Below, one piece after another: positions 1 to 8,904 of a DNA stretch of 21,848 bases. Within the stretch, counting starts at the first letter, position 1. Each line of letters begins with the position of its first letter. Source of the DNA: an uncultured bacterium (GTDB lineage Bacteria; Planctomycetota; Phycisphaerae; Phycisphaerales; SM1A02); assembly GCA_903867275.1 (NCBI GenBank), contig CAIPQY010000018.1, positions 1 to 21,848 on the forward strand. Reading direction: 5' to 3'. A program made the position numbers and the translations under genes. The notes beneath the pieces were generated by a model. The model searched no databases. It saw nothing but the letters and a program-made list of their open reading frames with translations, and was not told where the DNA came from.

Positions 1-20
1 GATGTGCTGCGCCGAACGCC

Positions 21-530
21 TCAGCCGCCCGCTGCGGCGATGGCCTTGTCCAGACCCGCGCCGCGCAGCAGCGTGCGGAAGTTCTCGCCGAAGACGAAAT
101 TCTCCTCGGGGAAGGCCAGGCCGCTGCGGTTCTGGTCGATGTGGCTGAACACGATCTCGGTGGTGCCGATGCGTTCCCACACGCCGGTGCGATGATCCAG
201 GCGCTCGATGGTGCCGACGGTGCTGGCGCCCGCGTCGTCCATGCGCTCGATGCGCGCGTCGTAGCGGATGCACTGACCGGGCACCACCTCGCTGTCCAGC
301 GTGACGTTGCCGATCTTGGCCAGGATCACCTTCTCCTTGAAGCCGCGGCAGCTGCCAACCAGCACGCCGGCGGTCTGCGCCATGCCTTCCACCATCAGGC
401 TCGCCGGCATGATCGGCTGATCGGGAAAGTGGTCGTGCAGATGGTCTTCCGCCAAGCTGACGTTCTTCACGGCCACCAGACGGCGACCGGGCTCGTAGGC
501 CACGACGGTGTCGATCCACATCCAGCGCAT
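21..530 (-). CDS. FabZ-like 3-hydroxyacyl-ACP dehydratase (hotdog fold), copy 1
   Basis: A 169-residue single-hotdog protein of the FabZ/FabA type, expected to dehydrate 3-hydroxyacyl-ACP in the cytoplasm. The active-site helix is clear: His34 in HDHFP and Glu48 in VEGMAQ match the catalytic His/Glu pair of FabZ. The usual PG after the loop is replaced by PA (MPASL), and the protein is about 20 residues longer than typical FabZ, with a C-terminal extension. The ATG at 530 is preferred over the internal ATG at 521 because AGGTGA lies a few bases upstream. The gene sits 28 nt after an acyl carrier protein gene and follows a second FabZ-like gene, so the three look co-transcribed. The substrate is unknown: a specialised fatty-acid or polyketide-like route is as likely as housekeeping synthesis. 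Family confidence is high, role confidence low. Confidence 0.85.
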   Translation of the reverse strand: MRWMWIDTVVAYEPGRRLVAVKNVSLAEDHLHDHFPDQPIMPASLMVEGMAQTAGVLVGSCRGFKEKVILAKIGNVTLDSEVVPGQCIRYDARIERMDDAGASTVGTIERLDHRTGVWERIGTTEIVFSHIDQNRSGLAFPEENFVFGENFRTLLRGAGLDKAIAAAGG

Positions 531-558
531 CAGGTCACCTCACCGGCTCGCCGGCGGT

Positions 559-963
559 TCACTTGGCGAGCTTGCGCTCGAGGAAGTCGCACAGGCTCTT
601 CACCGTGAAGACCTCGCTGAGGCTCTTCACGTTGCGGTCCTTGTCGAAGGTGGTGAAGTCGATGTGCGGAAGCTTCTGGCGCAGCAGCACCATGCCCGCA
701 TCGGTCACCTTGCCGTTCTGCACCATGGCCGGGTCCTGCAGCATGTTCTCGGGGAACAGCTCGCCCTGCTCGATCTTGAAGGGCTTCTCGGGGGTGGAGA
801 ACTTCTTCTCCATGCGGAAGCTGATGTCCAGGAAGTCGATGCTCTCTGCGCCAAGGTCGCCCGTGAGGGTGGCCTCCGGCTTCACGTCCTCGGCGTCCAC
901 GCCAAGGGCCTCTTCCAGGACTTCGGTCACGCCTTCCTCGATCTGCTGACGATTGAATGCCAC
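559..963 (-). CDS. Acyl carrier protein with a long insertion/C-terminal extension
   Basis: A 134-residue phosphopantetheine carrier protein, starting at a GTG (963) that has GGAG 8 nt upstream. The longer open frame to 1020 would begin inside the previous gene and has no better ribosome site. Residues 1-50 match the first half of an ACP (IEEGVTEVLEEALG, then GAESIDFLDI), with Ser41 as the predicted 4'-phosphopantetheine site. Asp before the serine is replaced by Glu, so the motif reads ESI, not DSL. A normal ACP is about 80 residues. Here some 50 extra residues (about 50-105) separate the attachment helix from the final ACP-like helices (SLSEVFTVKSLCDFLERKL). It lies between two FabZ-like dehydratase genes and is probably their acyl carrier. 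The inserted segment has no function I recognise. Confidence 0.8.
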   Translation of the reverse strand: MAFNRQQIEEGVTEVLEEALGVDAEDVKPEATLTGDLGAESIDFLDISFRMEKKFSTPEKPFKIEQGELFPENMLQDPAMVQNGKVTDAGMVLLRQKLPHIDFTTFDKDRNVKSLSEVFTVKSLCDFLERKLAK

Positions 964-1016
964 GCTGGGTCTCCGTTCTTCGTGCCCGTCACCGTTCCCT
1001 GGTGGCGGGGCCTGGA

Positions 1017-1430
1017 TCACGCTCCGGCGGTTGCCGTGGCTGGAATCCGAGCGGGCCGCATTGTAAAGCGTCCGCTCACTGCTGTCTCGCCCGTGCCGTC
1101 GATTCGCACCACACTGGCCAGGCCCTTCAGGCCGAACGATCCGTCCTCGTTCACCTTGTCCAGGGTCACTTCCACCTTCAGCGCCTCGCCCGGACGCACG
1201 AAACTGCCGTAGCGCAGCGCCTTCACCTGTCCGAGCACCAGGTGCTTGCCGCGGCCCTTCAGCAGTTCGCGCGCGGCCTGCGTGAGCGCCTCCAGCATGA
1301 AAACGCCGGGCAGCACCGGAAAGCCGGGGAAGTGGTCGCCGAGGTACTCCTCCGCCGCCGTCACGTTCTTGATGGCGGTCAGGGTGGTGTCGGAGCGGCT
1401 GAGCACCTGGTCGATGAGCAGGAACTTCAT
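1017..1430 (-). CDS. FabZ-like 3-hydroxyacyl-ACP dehydratase, copy 2
   Basis: A 137-residue hotdog protein close to canonical FabZ in length. His33 in GDHFPGFPVLPG and Glu47 in MLEALTQ are the expected catalytic pair, and the PGFPVLPG loop is intact, unlike copy 1. It should dehydrate 3-hydroxyacyl-ACP to trans-2-enoyl-ACP. The start at 1430 is the only reasonable ATG. An AGG lies about 16-18 nt upstream, so the ribosome site is weak. It begins 41 nt after the ftsK stop and ends 53 nt before the ACP start, so it may share the ftsK transcript. Two diverged dehydratases around one ACP suggest a pathway with two acyl substrates or a heteromeric dehydratase. I infer this from the layout; it is not shown by the sequence. 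Confidence 0.87.
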   Translation of the reverse strand: MKFLLIDQVLSRSDTTLTAIKNVTAAEEYLGDHFPGFPVLPGVFMLEALTQAARELLKGRGKHLVLGQVKALRYGSFVRPGEALKVEVTLDKVNEDGSFGLKGLASVVRIDGTGETAVSGRFTMRPARIPATATAGA

Positions 1431-1471
1431 GGTGTCGCGAATCTACCTGCGTTCAAGCCGATGCGCCGCGA

Positions 1472-4141
1472 TCAGTTGCGGTACTCGCCCTCGAACTCGT
1501 CGGGCACCGAGGCGTCGTCTTCCTGCTCGTAGCGCAGTTCCTCGCTGCCGCCGCCTGCCGCGTCGCTCTCCACCATGCTCTGCATGCGCTTCCAGTCGTC
1601 GAGGCTGATCAGCACTTCGCGGGCAACGCTGCCCTTGTGGTCGCTCAATATGCCGGCCTGTCCCATCTGGTCCACCAGGCGGCTGGCGCGGCCGTAGCCG
1701 ATGGCCAGGCGACGCTGCAGCAGACTGACGCTGCCGCGGCCCGACTCGATCATGATCTCCACGGCCTTGTCGAACATCGGATCGCGCTCGCCGCCATCGG
1801 TCGCCGCGCAGCCGCCGTCGGACTCCTCGCCACCGGCGGCCTTGGTGCCGCGGATCGAGATCAGCTGACGCTCGAAGCTGGGTTCGGCCACATCCTTCAG
1901 GAAGCGCGCGACCTTGCGCGTTTCGCCGTCGGTGACCAGCGTGCCCTGCGCGCGGCGCGGCGTGCTGCTGCTGGGCGTGACCACCAGCATGTCGCCGTGG
2001 CCGAGCAGCAGTTCGGCGCCCTTCTGGTCGAGCACGATGCGGCTGTCCATGCCGCTGTTCACCTTGAAGCTGCAGCGACAGGGCATGTTGCTCTTGATGA
2101 GACCGGTGACCACGTTCGCTTCGGGGCGCTGCGTGGCAAGCACCAGGTGGATGCCCACCGCGCGCGCCTTCTGGGCGATGCGCACGATGGCCTGCTCCAC
2201 TTCCTTGTTGGTCATCATCAGGTCGGCCAGCTCGTCGATGACGAACACCATGTAGGGCAGCTTCTTGGGGATGCGCGCCTTCTCCAGGTCGGTCTCGGGC
2301 TTCAGGCGCTCGTACAGCTCCTGCTCGCCGAGCGCGTTGTAGGAGGAGATGTTCTGCACGCCGGCCTTCTTCAGCTGCTCGTAGCGCTCCTCCATCTTGT
2401 CGACGGCCCACTCCAGGATGCCGGCGGCCTTGGCCATCTCGGTGACCACGGGGCACATCAGGTGCGGAATGTCGCTGAACTGGCTCATTTCGACCATCTT
2501 GGGGTCGACCAGGCACAGCTTCAGTTCATCGGGGCGCTTGGTGTAGAGCCAGCCCATGATGATGGTGTTCATGCACACGCTCTTGCCGCTGCCGGTGGTG
2601 CCGGCGATCAGCATGTGGGGCATCTTGGCCAGGTCCAGCACCAGCGGCTCGCCGGAGCTGTCCTTGCCCAGGAACATGGGCAGCGTCATGCCCTGCGCCT
2701 GACCGCCGCTCATGAGTTCCTTCAGGCGCACCTTCTCCTTCTTCTGGTTGGGCACCTCGATGCCCACCGCGGTGCGACCGGGAATGTTGGGAATGATGCG
2801 GATGTTCTCCGCCTTCAGGCTGCGCGCGATGTCGGTGGCGATGGTCTGCAGGCGCGCCACGCGGGTGCCGGGGGCGAGCTCAACCGAGTACAGCGTGACC
2901 ACCGGGCCGGTCTCGATGCCCACCACCTCGCCGTCGATGGCGAAGGTGCGCAGGGTCTGCTCCAGCGTCTGGGCCTGATCGCGCACGTGCGCTTCCACAT
3001 GCTCCGACCAGTTGCCTTCGGGATCCTCGAGCATGTCGAGGCCGGGGAACTGGTAGCCGGTGTAGTCGACCTCGCGCGGAATGTCCTCGTCGCGCGCGAC
3101 CACCTTCTGCGCGGTGGCCATGCGCAGCGGCAGCTTGGCGATCTTGGCCTTGAGTTCCTCTTCGGTGAGCTGGGCCTTGGCCTGCTCGACGGGTTCGGGG
3201 GCGGATGCGGTCTGGGCGGCCTCTTCGGCTTCCTCGACTTCCTCTTCCTCTTCCGCCTCGATCTCCTCTTCCTCGAGTTCGTCGGCGTCCTCGACCACTT
3301 CCTTCACGGCGGCCTTGCGGCGGTTCTTCACCGGCGCGGGCTCTTCCTCCACCTCTTCCTCGACGATGGCCTCGAGTTCCTCCTCGGCTTCGGCGACTTC
3401 CTCGAGTTCGTCATGCTCCAGCACGGCCACGGTGGCGTTGCCCTTGGCGGGGCGCGCGGCAGGCACGCCGGCCAGCGCAGGCTTGGGCTGGAACAGCTGC
3501 GGACGCACGCGCATCTTGGCGATCAGGCCCTTCCAGTCATAGGCGCGAACGGGCTGCGTTGCGTTCCAGGCACGCATGATGTGGCGCGGCAGCGCGAACA
3601 CCACCTCGTCCATGCAGATGATGGCGCCCAGCGAGAGCGAGATCATCAGCACCAGACTTGCCAGCGTCGGACTGAAGTGCATCAGCAGCTGGTTGGAGAT
3701 CCACTGCGGCACCAATCCAGCCTCGGCGCCTGCGAGTACGCCCCAGGTGCCGAACCATGTGGCGTGCAGCGAACTGAGGGCGAGCATCATCACCACGGCA
3801 CCGAAGGTGCGGATGGCGGGATGCGACACTTCGCGGCCACTGGCGGTGGCGGCAAGCGCCACGGCCGAGGCGATCATGGGCAGCCACACGCCAAAGCCCA
3901 TGCTGAGATAGGTCCAGTAGGCGATGCCCGCACCAAGGCGCCCCATCAGGTTCGAGGCCGGGTTGGCATGCACGGCCACGGTGTGGCTGGGCCAGTCGGC
4001 GCTGCTGAAGGTGGCCAGCGCCATGAACAGGAAGACCCACAGCCCGGCCAGCGCGACCCAGGTCGCGCGACGAGCGAAGGAGGCGGGCGGGAGTTCCCCT
4101 GAAGAGGGGCGTGAAACAGCCTTGGACGCTTTCCGAGCCAT
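1472..4141 (-). CDS. ftsK: DNA translocase FtsK/SpoIIIE
   Basis: An 889-residue FtsK/SpoIIIE-type DNA pump that moves chromosomal DNA through the division septum. The N-terminal region has about four membrane segments (roughly 27-45, 68-98, 112-130, 156-180). Residues 242-310 are a glutamate-dominated linker. The alpha/beta motor follows: Walker A GTTGSGKS at 514-521, Walker B ending in VIDELAD at 634-640, then LATQRPEANVVTGLIK and the LLLGHGDML segment. Residues 785-850 (DPMFDKAVEIMIES through LISLDDW) form the winged-helix gamma domain that reads orientation sequences on DNA. The linker is much shorter than in E. coli FtsK, as in many non-enteric homologues. No clear Shine-Dalgarno precedes the ATG. 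The fatty-acid-type genes downstream may be read from the same transcript. Confidence 0.97.
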   Translation of the reverse strand: MARKASKAVSRPSSGELPPASFARRATWVALAGLWVFLFMALATFSSADWPSHTVAVHANPASNLMGRLGAGIAYWTYLSMGFGVWLPMIASAVALAATASGREVSHPAIRTFGAVVMMLALSSLHATWFGTWGVLAGAEAGLVPQWISNQLLMHFSPTLASLVLMISLSLGAIICMDEVVFALPRHIMRAWNATQPVRAYDWKGLIAKMRVRPQLFQPKPALAGVPAARPAKGNATVAVLEHDELEEVAEAEEELEAIVEEEVEEEPAPVKNRRKAAVKEVVEDADELEEEEIEAEEEEEVEEAEEAAQTASAPEPVEQAKAQLTEEELKAKIAKLPLRMATAQKVVARDEDIPREVDYTGYQFPGLDMLEDPEGNWSEHVEAHVRDQAQTLEQTLRTFAIDGEVVGIETGPVVTLYSVELAPGTRVARLQTIATDIARSLKAENIRIIPNIPGRTAVGIEVPNQKKEKVRLKELMSGGQAQGMTLPMFLGKDSSGEPLVLDLAKMPHMLIAGTTGSGKSVCMNTIIMGWLYTKRPDELKLCLVDPKMVEMSQFSDIPHLMCPVVTEMAKAAGILEWAVDKMEERYEQLKKAGVQNISSYNALGEQELYERLKPETDLEKARIPKKLPYMVFVIDELADLMMTNKEVEQAIVRIAQKARAVGIHLVLATQRPEANVVTGLIKSNMPCRCSFKVNSGMDSRIVLDQKGAELLLGHGDMLVVTPSSSTPRRAQGTLVTDGETRKVARFLKDVAEPSFERQLISIRGTKAAGGEESDGGCAATDGGERDPMFDKAVEIMIESGRGSVSLLQRRLAIGYGRASRLVDQMGQAGILSDHKGSVAREVLISLDDWKRMQSMVESDAAGGGSEELRYEQEDDASVPDEFEGEYRN

Positions 4142-4175
4142 GGGTCGGAGATCGGCAAGATGGGCCGCGCGTGGT

Positions 4176-4196
4176 CAAAAATGGGCCTCAAGCCAT
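4176..4196 (-). terminator. Possible intrinsic terminator of the PadR-M1 operon
   Basis: On the minus strand a short hairpin (ATGGC, loop TTGAG, then GCCCAT with one bulged base) is followed directly by TTTTTG. It lies about 70 nt beyond the stop codon of the permease-peptidase gene and before ftsK, where the long operon would need to end. The stem is short, so efficiency is doubtful. Immediately after the stop codon there is also a loopless 12-bp palindrome GGCGGCGCCGCC. Confidence 0.4.
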
Positions 4197-4266
4197 CGCT
4201 GTCGCCAGCGAGGGTCGGGTGGCGGTGCACCACCTGTGGATGCAGGCCGAAGGCGGCGCCGCCCCG

Positions 4267-7200
4267 TCAGCGGGTGGTTGCGGGCGCCGCGGCTGGTTCG
4301 GCCGGGGTCTGCGCCGCCGCCTTCACCGGCTTGGGCAGCGTGACTTCCGCCAACTTGCGGCGCACCTGCAGCATGTGCACATCCGGATCCACCTGGGCCT
4401 TCACCGGCTCGAACGGACAGGCGATGCGCACGGGCTTGCGCTCCCCTGCCCCGATCGACACCAGCGCGAGGGCCTTGGGGGCCTTCTCGGGCTTGGCATC
4501 GGCCGGCGCCTTGGGGTCGCGCTTGGGCTCGGCCCCGATCGCGCCCACTTCCACCTGCACCGTGCCGCTGCCGGCATTCTCGAGCGTGCACTCCACGATC
4601 CAGGTGTCGGTATCCGCCTGCGTGACCTTGCTGTCCCACAGCTTGAACTCCGGCACCACCACCTGCTCGAACCACTGGCAGGTGAAGGTGTCGAAGGTGG
4701 GCAGATCCTTGGCGTGGCGACGCATCACCATGATGAAGTCCTGCAGCAGCGGGAAGTCCGGGCCGTTCTGGTAGGTGCGGATGAAGTCCTGCAGGCCGGC
4801 CAGCATCTGGTCGCGACCCATCATCTCCATCATCATCCAGAAGACCCAGCCGCCCTTGTCGTAGGTGGTGGTGCTGTCGCCGGGGCGCGTGCCCGACAGA
4901 CGCACCAGCGGACGCTCGCTGTCGGCGTTGCGACCATTCACGTACTGGTCTTCCCACTCGCGCAGCATGCGCTGCCGCTGATCCTCGCCGCGCTTCTCCA
5001 GCGTGAGCAGCAGCGCGCTGAAGTTGGCCAGGCCTTCGCTGAGCACGTTGCCGCCGGGGCCCTTGCCCGGCATGAGCATGTTGCCCCACCACTGATGGCC
5101 CGCCTCGTGCGCGGTGACGTAGAAGACCAGATCCACGTCGTCGGCGCCGCCGGGCTTGGTGAGGAAGCCGATCGACTCGCTGAAAGTGATGTTGCCGGGG
5201 AAACCCTGCGCGTAGCCGGCGAGCCCCGGGAACTCGGTCAGGCGCAGATCGCGGCGCGGATACGGCGCGAACCACTTGCCGTAGAACTCGCGGCTGGCAT
5301 CCAGCGCCTCGGTCATGGTCTTGATGTTCCACGGATGCCGCGCGCTGTGGAAGATGCTCGCGGCCGTGCCATCGGCGCGCTCCAGCGGTCCGCCGGCGAT
5401 GTTGAAGAAGCGCACGGGGTGATCGCTGGTCCAGGTCACGGTCTTGCGACCATCCTTCACCACCGGCTCGCCTGGAATGCCCACGCTGTTCAGCGTCCAG
5501 TCGTCGGGGCCGGTCACCTTCACCGTCACGTCGTAACCCCATGCGCTGCCGAAGGCGGGATCGGTGAGATCCTTCCATGCATCGGGCAGCGGCTCCTTCG
5601 GATCGGTGGCGTTGCGCTCGTCCACGCCCACGCCTTCCTGATAGCCGATCACCGGCATGAAGCTTGGCGAGAAGTTGGTGAGCACCACGCCCGAAGGCAG
5701 GATGAACTCGCTGGCACCGCCGCCATTGCGGGTCCAGCCGCTCGGGAACACGCCATCGAACGAGAAGCCGATGGTCACGCTGTCGCCCTTGGCGAGCGGC
5801 TTCTCGGGCGTGAACACCCACAGGCCCGCGCGATCCTCGACCGATGGCGGCGGTTCCAGCGAGTCCTTCTTCAGGGGCTCCATGGGCTTGCCGTTCAGCG
5901 TCCACTTCAGGTTGCGATAGTGCTCGCCCTGCGTGAGCGGAATCTGCTCCATGGGCTTGTCATGCGGATTGCGCAGCACATAGGTGCCTTCCACCTTCAG
6001 GCTGCGGGCGAAGGGATCGATGTCCACGCTGCCCGTGACCTTGGTCAGCGCAGGCAAGGGTGCATCGCGGAACGTGGCGTCGTTGCGCTTCCAGTAGTCG
6101 CGTCCCTGACGCTCGGCGATGGCGCCCTGGAAGCCGGTGCGCGCGCTGATCCAGTTGTAGATGCCCAGGCCGATCACCAGCGCAAGCAACGGACTGATTC
6201 GCAGCACACCCTTGAAGATGGGCCACGGCTTCAGGCGATCGATCACGCGCTGCCAATCCACGGTGCGGCGCGGATGCACCGCCGCTGCACCCAGCAGGAA
6301 CAGCGCCGCCAGTGAAATCACGAACAGGCGGTTGGCGATGATGGATGGCCGCAGGAACTCCAGGCGATCGAGATCGCTCCACACCATGGTGCTCCACATG
6401 TGCCAGTTGCCGACCCAGGTGAGGTAGCCGCGCGTCTGCATCCAACCGGTGAGCACCAGCACGCCGAGTCCGATGCCGTAGCTGGCGTAGCGGTTGCGCA
6501 CCACGCCCTGCACCAGCGCGATGAAGGCGCACCACACGATCAGCGTGGGCGTGAGCACCAGCCCCCAGATCTGCACGAAGCGCATGAACTCGAAGGGCGG
6601 CCAGATGCCGGTGCGCACCACCTGCACCACCAGCACGATGGTGCAGGCCAGCACGGTGGCGGCCATCAGCACCAGCGCAAGCGCCGCGTTCGCCAGGATC
6701 TTGCCCACCAGCAGACTGCTGGTGCGCACCGCGCTGGTTCGCAGCAGACCCGCGAAGCCCAGTCGCTCCTCGCGCACCATGCTTTCAACCGTGTAGAAGA
6801 GCGTGAGGAAGATCAGCAGCAGCGTGAGCGTGTTGAAGGCGCTGGTGGCAAGCGAACCGGTGGTGGCCAGGCGCTCGGTGCCCAGCCACGCGGTGCTGAC
6901 CAGACTGCTGCCAACCACCTGCAGGATGATGAGCGGCGTGAACAGCCATACGCCGGGGCTTCGCAGCAGCACGCGCAATTCGTTGCGCAGCACGGCCCAC
7001 AGGCCGGCGAGCAGGCCGGGAGCCTGCGTGTGCATGTGCATGTCGGCAAGACGAATGCGCGGCGCGGATGCCGGCGCCGTCACAAGTGCAGGCGCGCTGG
7101 CCACCAGTTGCTTCGCGGCCTCGGGCGTCAGGCGCCGCTCGATCGACGAGCGCTGACGCCGGAACATGGTGCGCGCCGTCAGCGGCACGGCCACCAGGCC

Positions 7201-7998
7201 CGCCACGCACCACGCCACGCGACTCAGCGCGAACACGCCGTCCATCACCACCGGCTGCGTGTTGTAGTAGTCCACGCCACGGTCGGCCTTCAGATAGGTC
7301 TCGCTCATCCAACGCTGCCCCGTTGGATCCAGCAGCATCAACAGGCGGTTCACCCACATGGGTAGCCACTCGGGACTCCAGCTCCACAGGAACAGCGCGC
7401 CACCGATCAGGATGACCAGCGGCAGCAGGAACACCAGGATGGGCGCACGCGACCAGGCGCCAAGCAGCAGACTGCCGCCGGCGATGGTGAGCAGGATGGG
7501 CACGCTGAAGAGCAGCGCGGGCCACACATAGTTCACCAGCGCGAACGGGCCGCGCTCCTTCTCCGGATTGTTCAGCGGCCACAGCTCGAAGAATCCGACC
7601 TGCAGCACCACCCAGATGCCCACGATGACCAGCAGCGGAACGATCGCGCCAAGGAACCGACCCGACACATATTCGAGCGGCGTGAGACGCGTGCCAAGCA
7701 GCACGCGATCCACCTTGCGATCCACATCCTGCAGCAGCGGCAGGCCCGCCGCGATGGCGGCGAAGAACGGAATGAACAGGCTCAGCACGGCGCCGTCGCA
7801 GAACGCCACATTGAACTGCGAGTTGATCCACGCCTGCTTGCCGCCGGCGGTCACATCGCCGGCCTGCACGCGCAGGCCACCCACGGCAAAGCCGAAGGCG
7901 AACAGCGCAAGCAGGATCAGCAGCATGATCCACAGGGGCCTGCGCCACGCGGTGCGCAGATCCACCATCGCGATGCCGAGCGTTCGTCCCAGATTCAC
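4267..7998 (-). CDS. ABC-2 type permease fused to an M1-family zinc peptidase domain
   Basis: A 1243-residue fusion. Residues 1-620 contain about twelve membrane segments arranged as two ABC-2 permease halves (roughly 20-280 and 350-620), each with a long soluble loop. Residues 620-1243 are an M1 peptidase region, predicted to lie outside the cytoplasmic membrane. Zinc ligands are His964 and His968 in HEAGHQWW and Glu988 in LSEGLANF, with 19 residues between the second His and the Glu. Tyr1046 in YDKGG is the likely catalytic tyrosine. The usual GAMEN substrate loop is replaced by a GFPGNITFSES segment, as in other permease/M1 fusions I recall, so aminopeptidase activity is not assured. Translation starts at GTG 7998, with GGAG 7 nt upstream and a GTGA overlap with the ATPase stop, indicating translational coupling. 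The C terminus is Ala/Pro/Lys-rich and low in complexity. Confidence 0.92.
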   Translation of the reverse strand: MNLGRTLGIAMVDLRTAWRRPLWIMLLILLALFAFGFAVGGLRVQAGDVTAGGKQAWINSQFNVAFCDGAVLSLFIPFFAAIAAGLPLLQDVDRKVDRVLLGTRLTPLEYVSGRFLGAIVPLLVIVGIWVVLQVGFFELWPLNNPEKERGPFALVNYVWPALLFSVPILLTIAGGSLLLGAWSRAPILVFLLPLVILIGGALFLWSWSPEWLPMWVNRLLMLLDPTGQRWMSETYLKADRGVDYYNTQPVVMDGVFALSRVAWCVAGLVAVPLTARTMFRRQRSSIERRLTPEAAKQLVASAPALVTAPASAPRIRLADMHMHTQAPGLLAGLWAVLRNELRVLLRSPGVWLFTPLIILQVVGSSLVSTAWLGTERLATTGSLATSAFNTLTLLLIFLTLFYTVESMVREERLGFAGLLRTSAVRTSSLLVGKILANAALALVLMAATVLACTIVLVVQVVRTGIWPPFEFMRFVQIWGLVLTPTLIVWCAFIALVQGVVRNRYASYGIGLGVLVLTGWMQTRGYLTWVGNWHMWSTMVWSDLDRLEFLRPSIIANRLFVISLAALFLLGAAAVHPRRTVDWQRVIDRLKPWPIFKGVLRISPLLALVIGLGIYNWISARTGFQGAIAERQGRDYWKRNDATFRDAPLPALTKVTGSVDIDPFARSLKVEGTYVLRNPHDKPMEQIPLTQGEHYRNLKWTLNGKPMEPLKKDSLEPPPSVEDRAGLWVFTPEKPLAKGDSVTIGFSFDGVFPSGWTRNGGGASEFILPSGVVLTNFSPSFMPVIGYQEGVGVDERNATDPKEPLPDAWKDLTDPAFGSAWGYDVTVKVTGPDDWTLNSVGIPGEPVVKDGRKTVTWTSDHPVRFFNIAGGPLERADGTAASIFHSARHPWNIKTMTEALDASREFYGKWFAPYPRRDLRLTEFPGLAGYAQGFPGNITFSESIGFLTKPGGADDVDLVFYVTAHEAGHQWWGNMLMPGKGPGGNVLSEGLANFSALLLTLEKRGEDQRQRMLREWEDQYVNGRNADSERPLVRLSGTRPGDSTTTYDKGGWVFWMMMEMMGRDQMLAGLQDFIRTYQNGPDFPLLQDFIMVMRRHAKDLPTFDTFTCQWFEQVVVPEFKLWDSKVTQADTDTWIVECTLENAGSGTVQVEVGAIGAEPKRDPKAPADAKPEKAPKALALVSIGAGERKPVRIACPFEPVKAQVDPDVHMLQVRRKLAEVTLPKPVKAAAQTPAEPAAAPATTR

Positions 7999-8894
7999 GC
8001 CGCGGCTCCGTTGGTGGTGAGCGGCGCGCGAATGGTGTCCAGATACGCGTCCTCGAGCACCGCCGACACGGCGCGGAAACCGGCCGGCGCCATGCCGTCC
8101 TTGTCCACGCTCACGCGCACGCGGTTCGTCACGCCTTCCACAAGGATGGCACTCAGCACGCGGTGCGAGGCGGTGAACGCGGCCAGCTCCTCGTCGCGCA
8201 CGAAGCCCTCGAACACGCGACCTTCCATGCTTTCACGCGCGGCGCTCGGCGTGGTGTTGGCCATCAGCGTGCCGCTGCGGATGATCGCCATGCGCGGGCA
8301 CAGCGTGGCCACATCCTCCACGATGTGCGTGCTCAGCACCACGATGCGGTCCTTGCCCAGTTCCGCCAGCAGTCGATAGAAGCGATGACGCTCTTCCGGA
8401 TCCAGACCCGCGGTGGGCTCGTCCACGATGATCAGGCGCGGCGAACCGGCGACGGCCTGCGCCAGGCCCAGACGCTGGCGCATGCCGCCCGAGTAGCCGC
8501 CCACCTTGCGCTTGGCGGCGTGCGACAGGTTCACGCGCTCAAGCAGTTCCTCCGCCAGCTTGCGACGACCGCCCGGCGCGTCCACGCCCTTCAGGCGAAG
8601 CATCAGCATGAGCATCTTCAGGCCCGTGAGTTCGGGATAGAAGCCGAACTCCTGCGGCAGATAGCCCAGCGCGCGACGCACCGCTGCGGGGTCGGTGACG
8701 ATGTCGGTGCCATCCAGCGTGATGCTGCCGGCGGTGGGCTGCAGCAGGCCGGCCACGATGGTCATCAGCGTGCTCTTGCCGGCACCGTTGGGGCCAAGCA
8801 GGCCGAACAGGCCGTTGGGAATGTCGAGCGACACGCCCTTCAGCGCGGTGACGGGGCCGGGATAGATCTTCAACAGGTCGCGGATCTGGAGCAT
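7995..8894 (-). CDS. ABC transporter ATP-binding protein
   Basis: A 299-residue ABC ATPase of the ABC-2 exporter class. It has Walker A GPNGAGKS at 34-41, Q-loop Gln81, signature YSGGM at 134-138, Walker B LIIVDE at 154-159 and the switch histidine at 190 (STHIVED). The C-terminal 90 residues form the accessory domain common in this class. It powers the permease-peptidase encoded next, with which it overlaps by 4 nt. A good ribosome site (GAGGAAA about 7 nt before the ATG) overlaps the stop codon of the upstream beta-repeat protein, only 10 nt away. The substrate cannot be told from sequence. The partner's peptidase domain suggests peptides or envelope proteins. Confidence 0.95.
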   Translation of the reverse strand: MLQIRDLLKIYPGPVTALKGVSLDIPNGLFGLLGPNGAGKSTLMTIVAGLLQPTAGSITLDGTDIVTDPAAVRRALGYLPQEFGFYPELTGLKMLMLMLRLKGVDAPGGRRKLAEELLERVNLSHAAKRKVGGYSGGMRQRLGLAQAVAGSPRLIIVDEPTAGLDPEERHRFYRLLAELGKDRIVVLSTHIVEDVATLCPRMAIIRSGTLMANTTPSAARESMEGRVFEGFVRDEELAAFTASHRVLSAILVEGVTNRVRVSVDKDGMAPAGFRAVSAVLEDAYLDTIRAPLTTNGAAA

Positions 8895-8904
8895 GGTGGT
8901 TTCC

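Noticed and set aside
1637..4102. Plus-strand frame of 821 codons opposite ftsK
   Set aside because: Composition (His, Gly, Leu, Gln runs) is typical of antisense reading of GC-rich coding DNA; the minus-strand ftsK is unambiguous.
4111..6315. Plus-strand frame of 734 codons opposite the M1-permease
   Set aside because: Same antisense composition, and the minus strand has clear zinc-peptidase motifs here.
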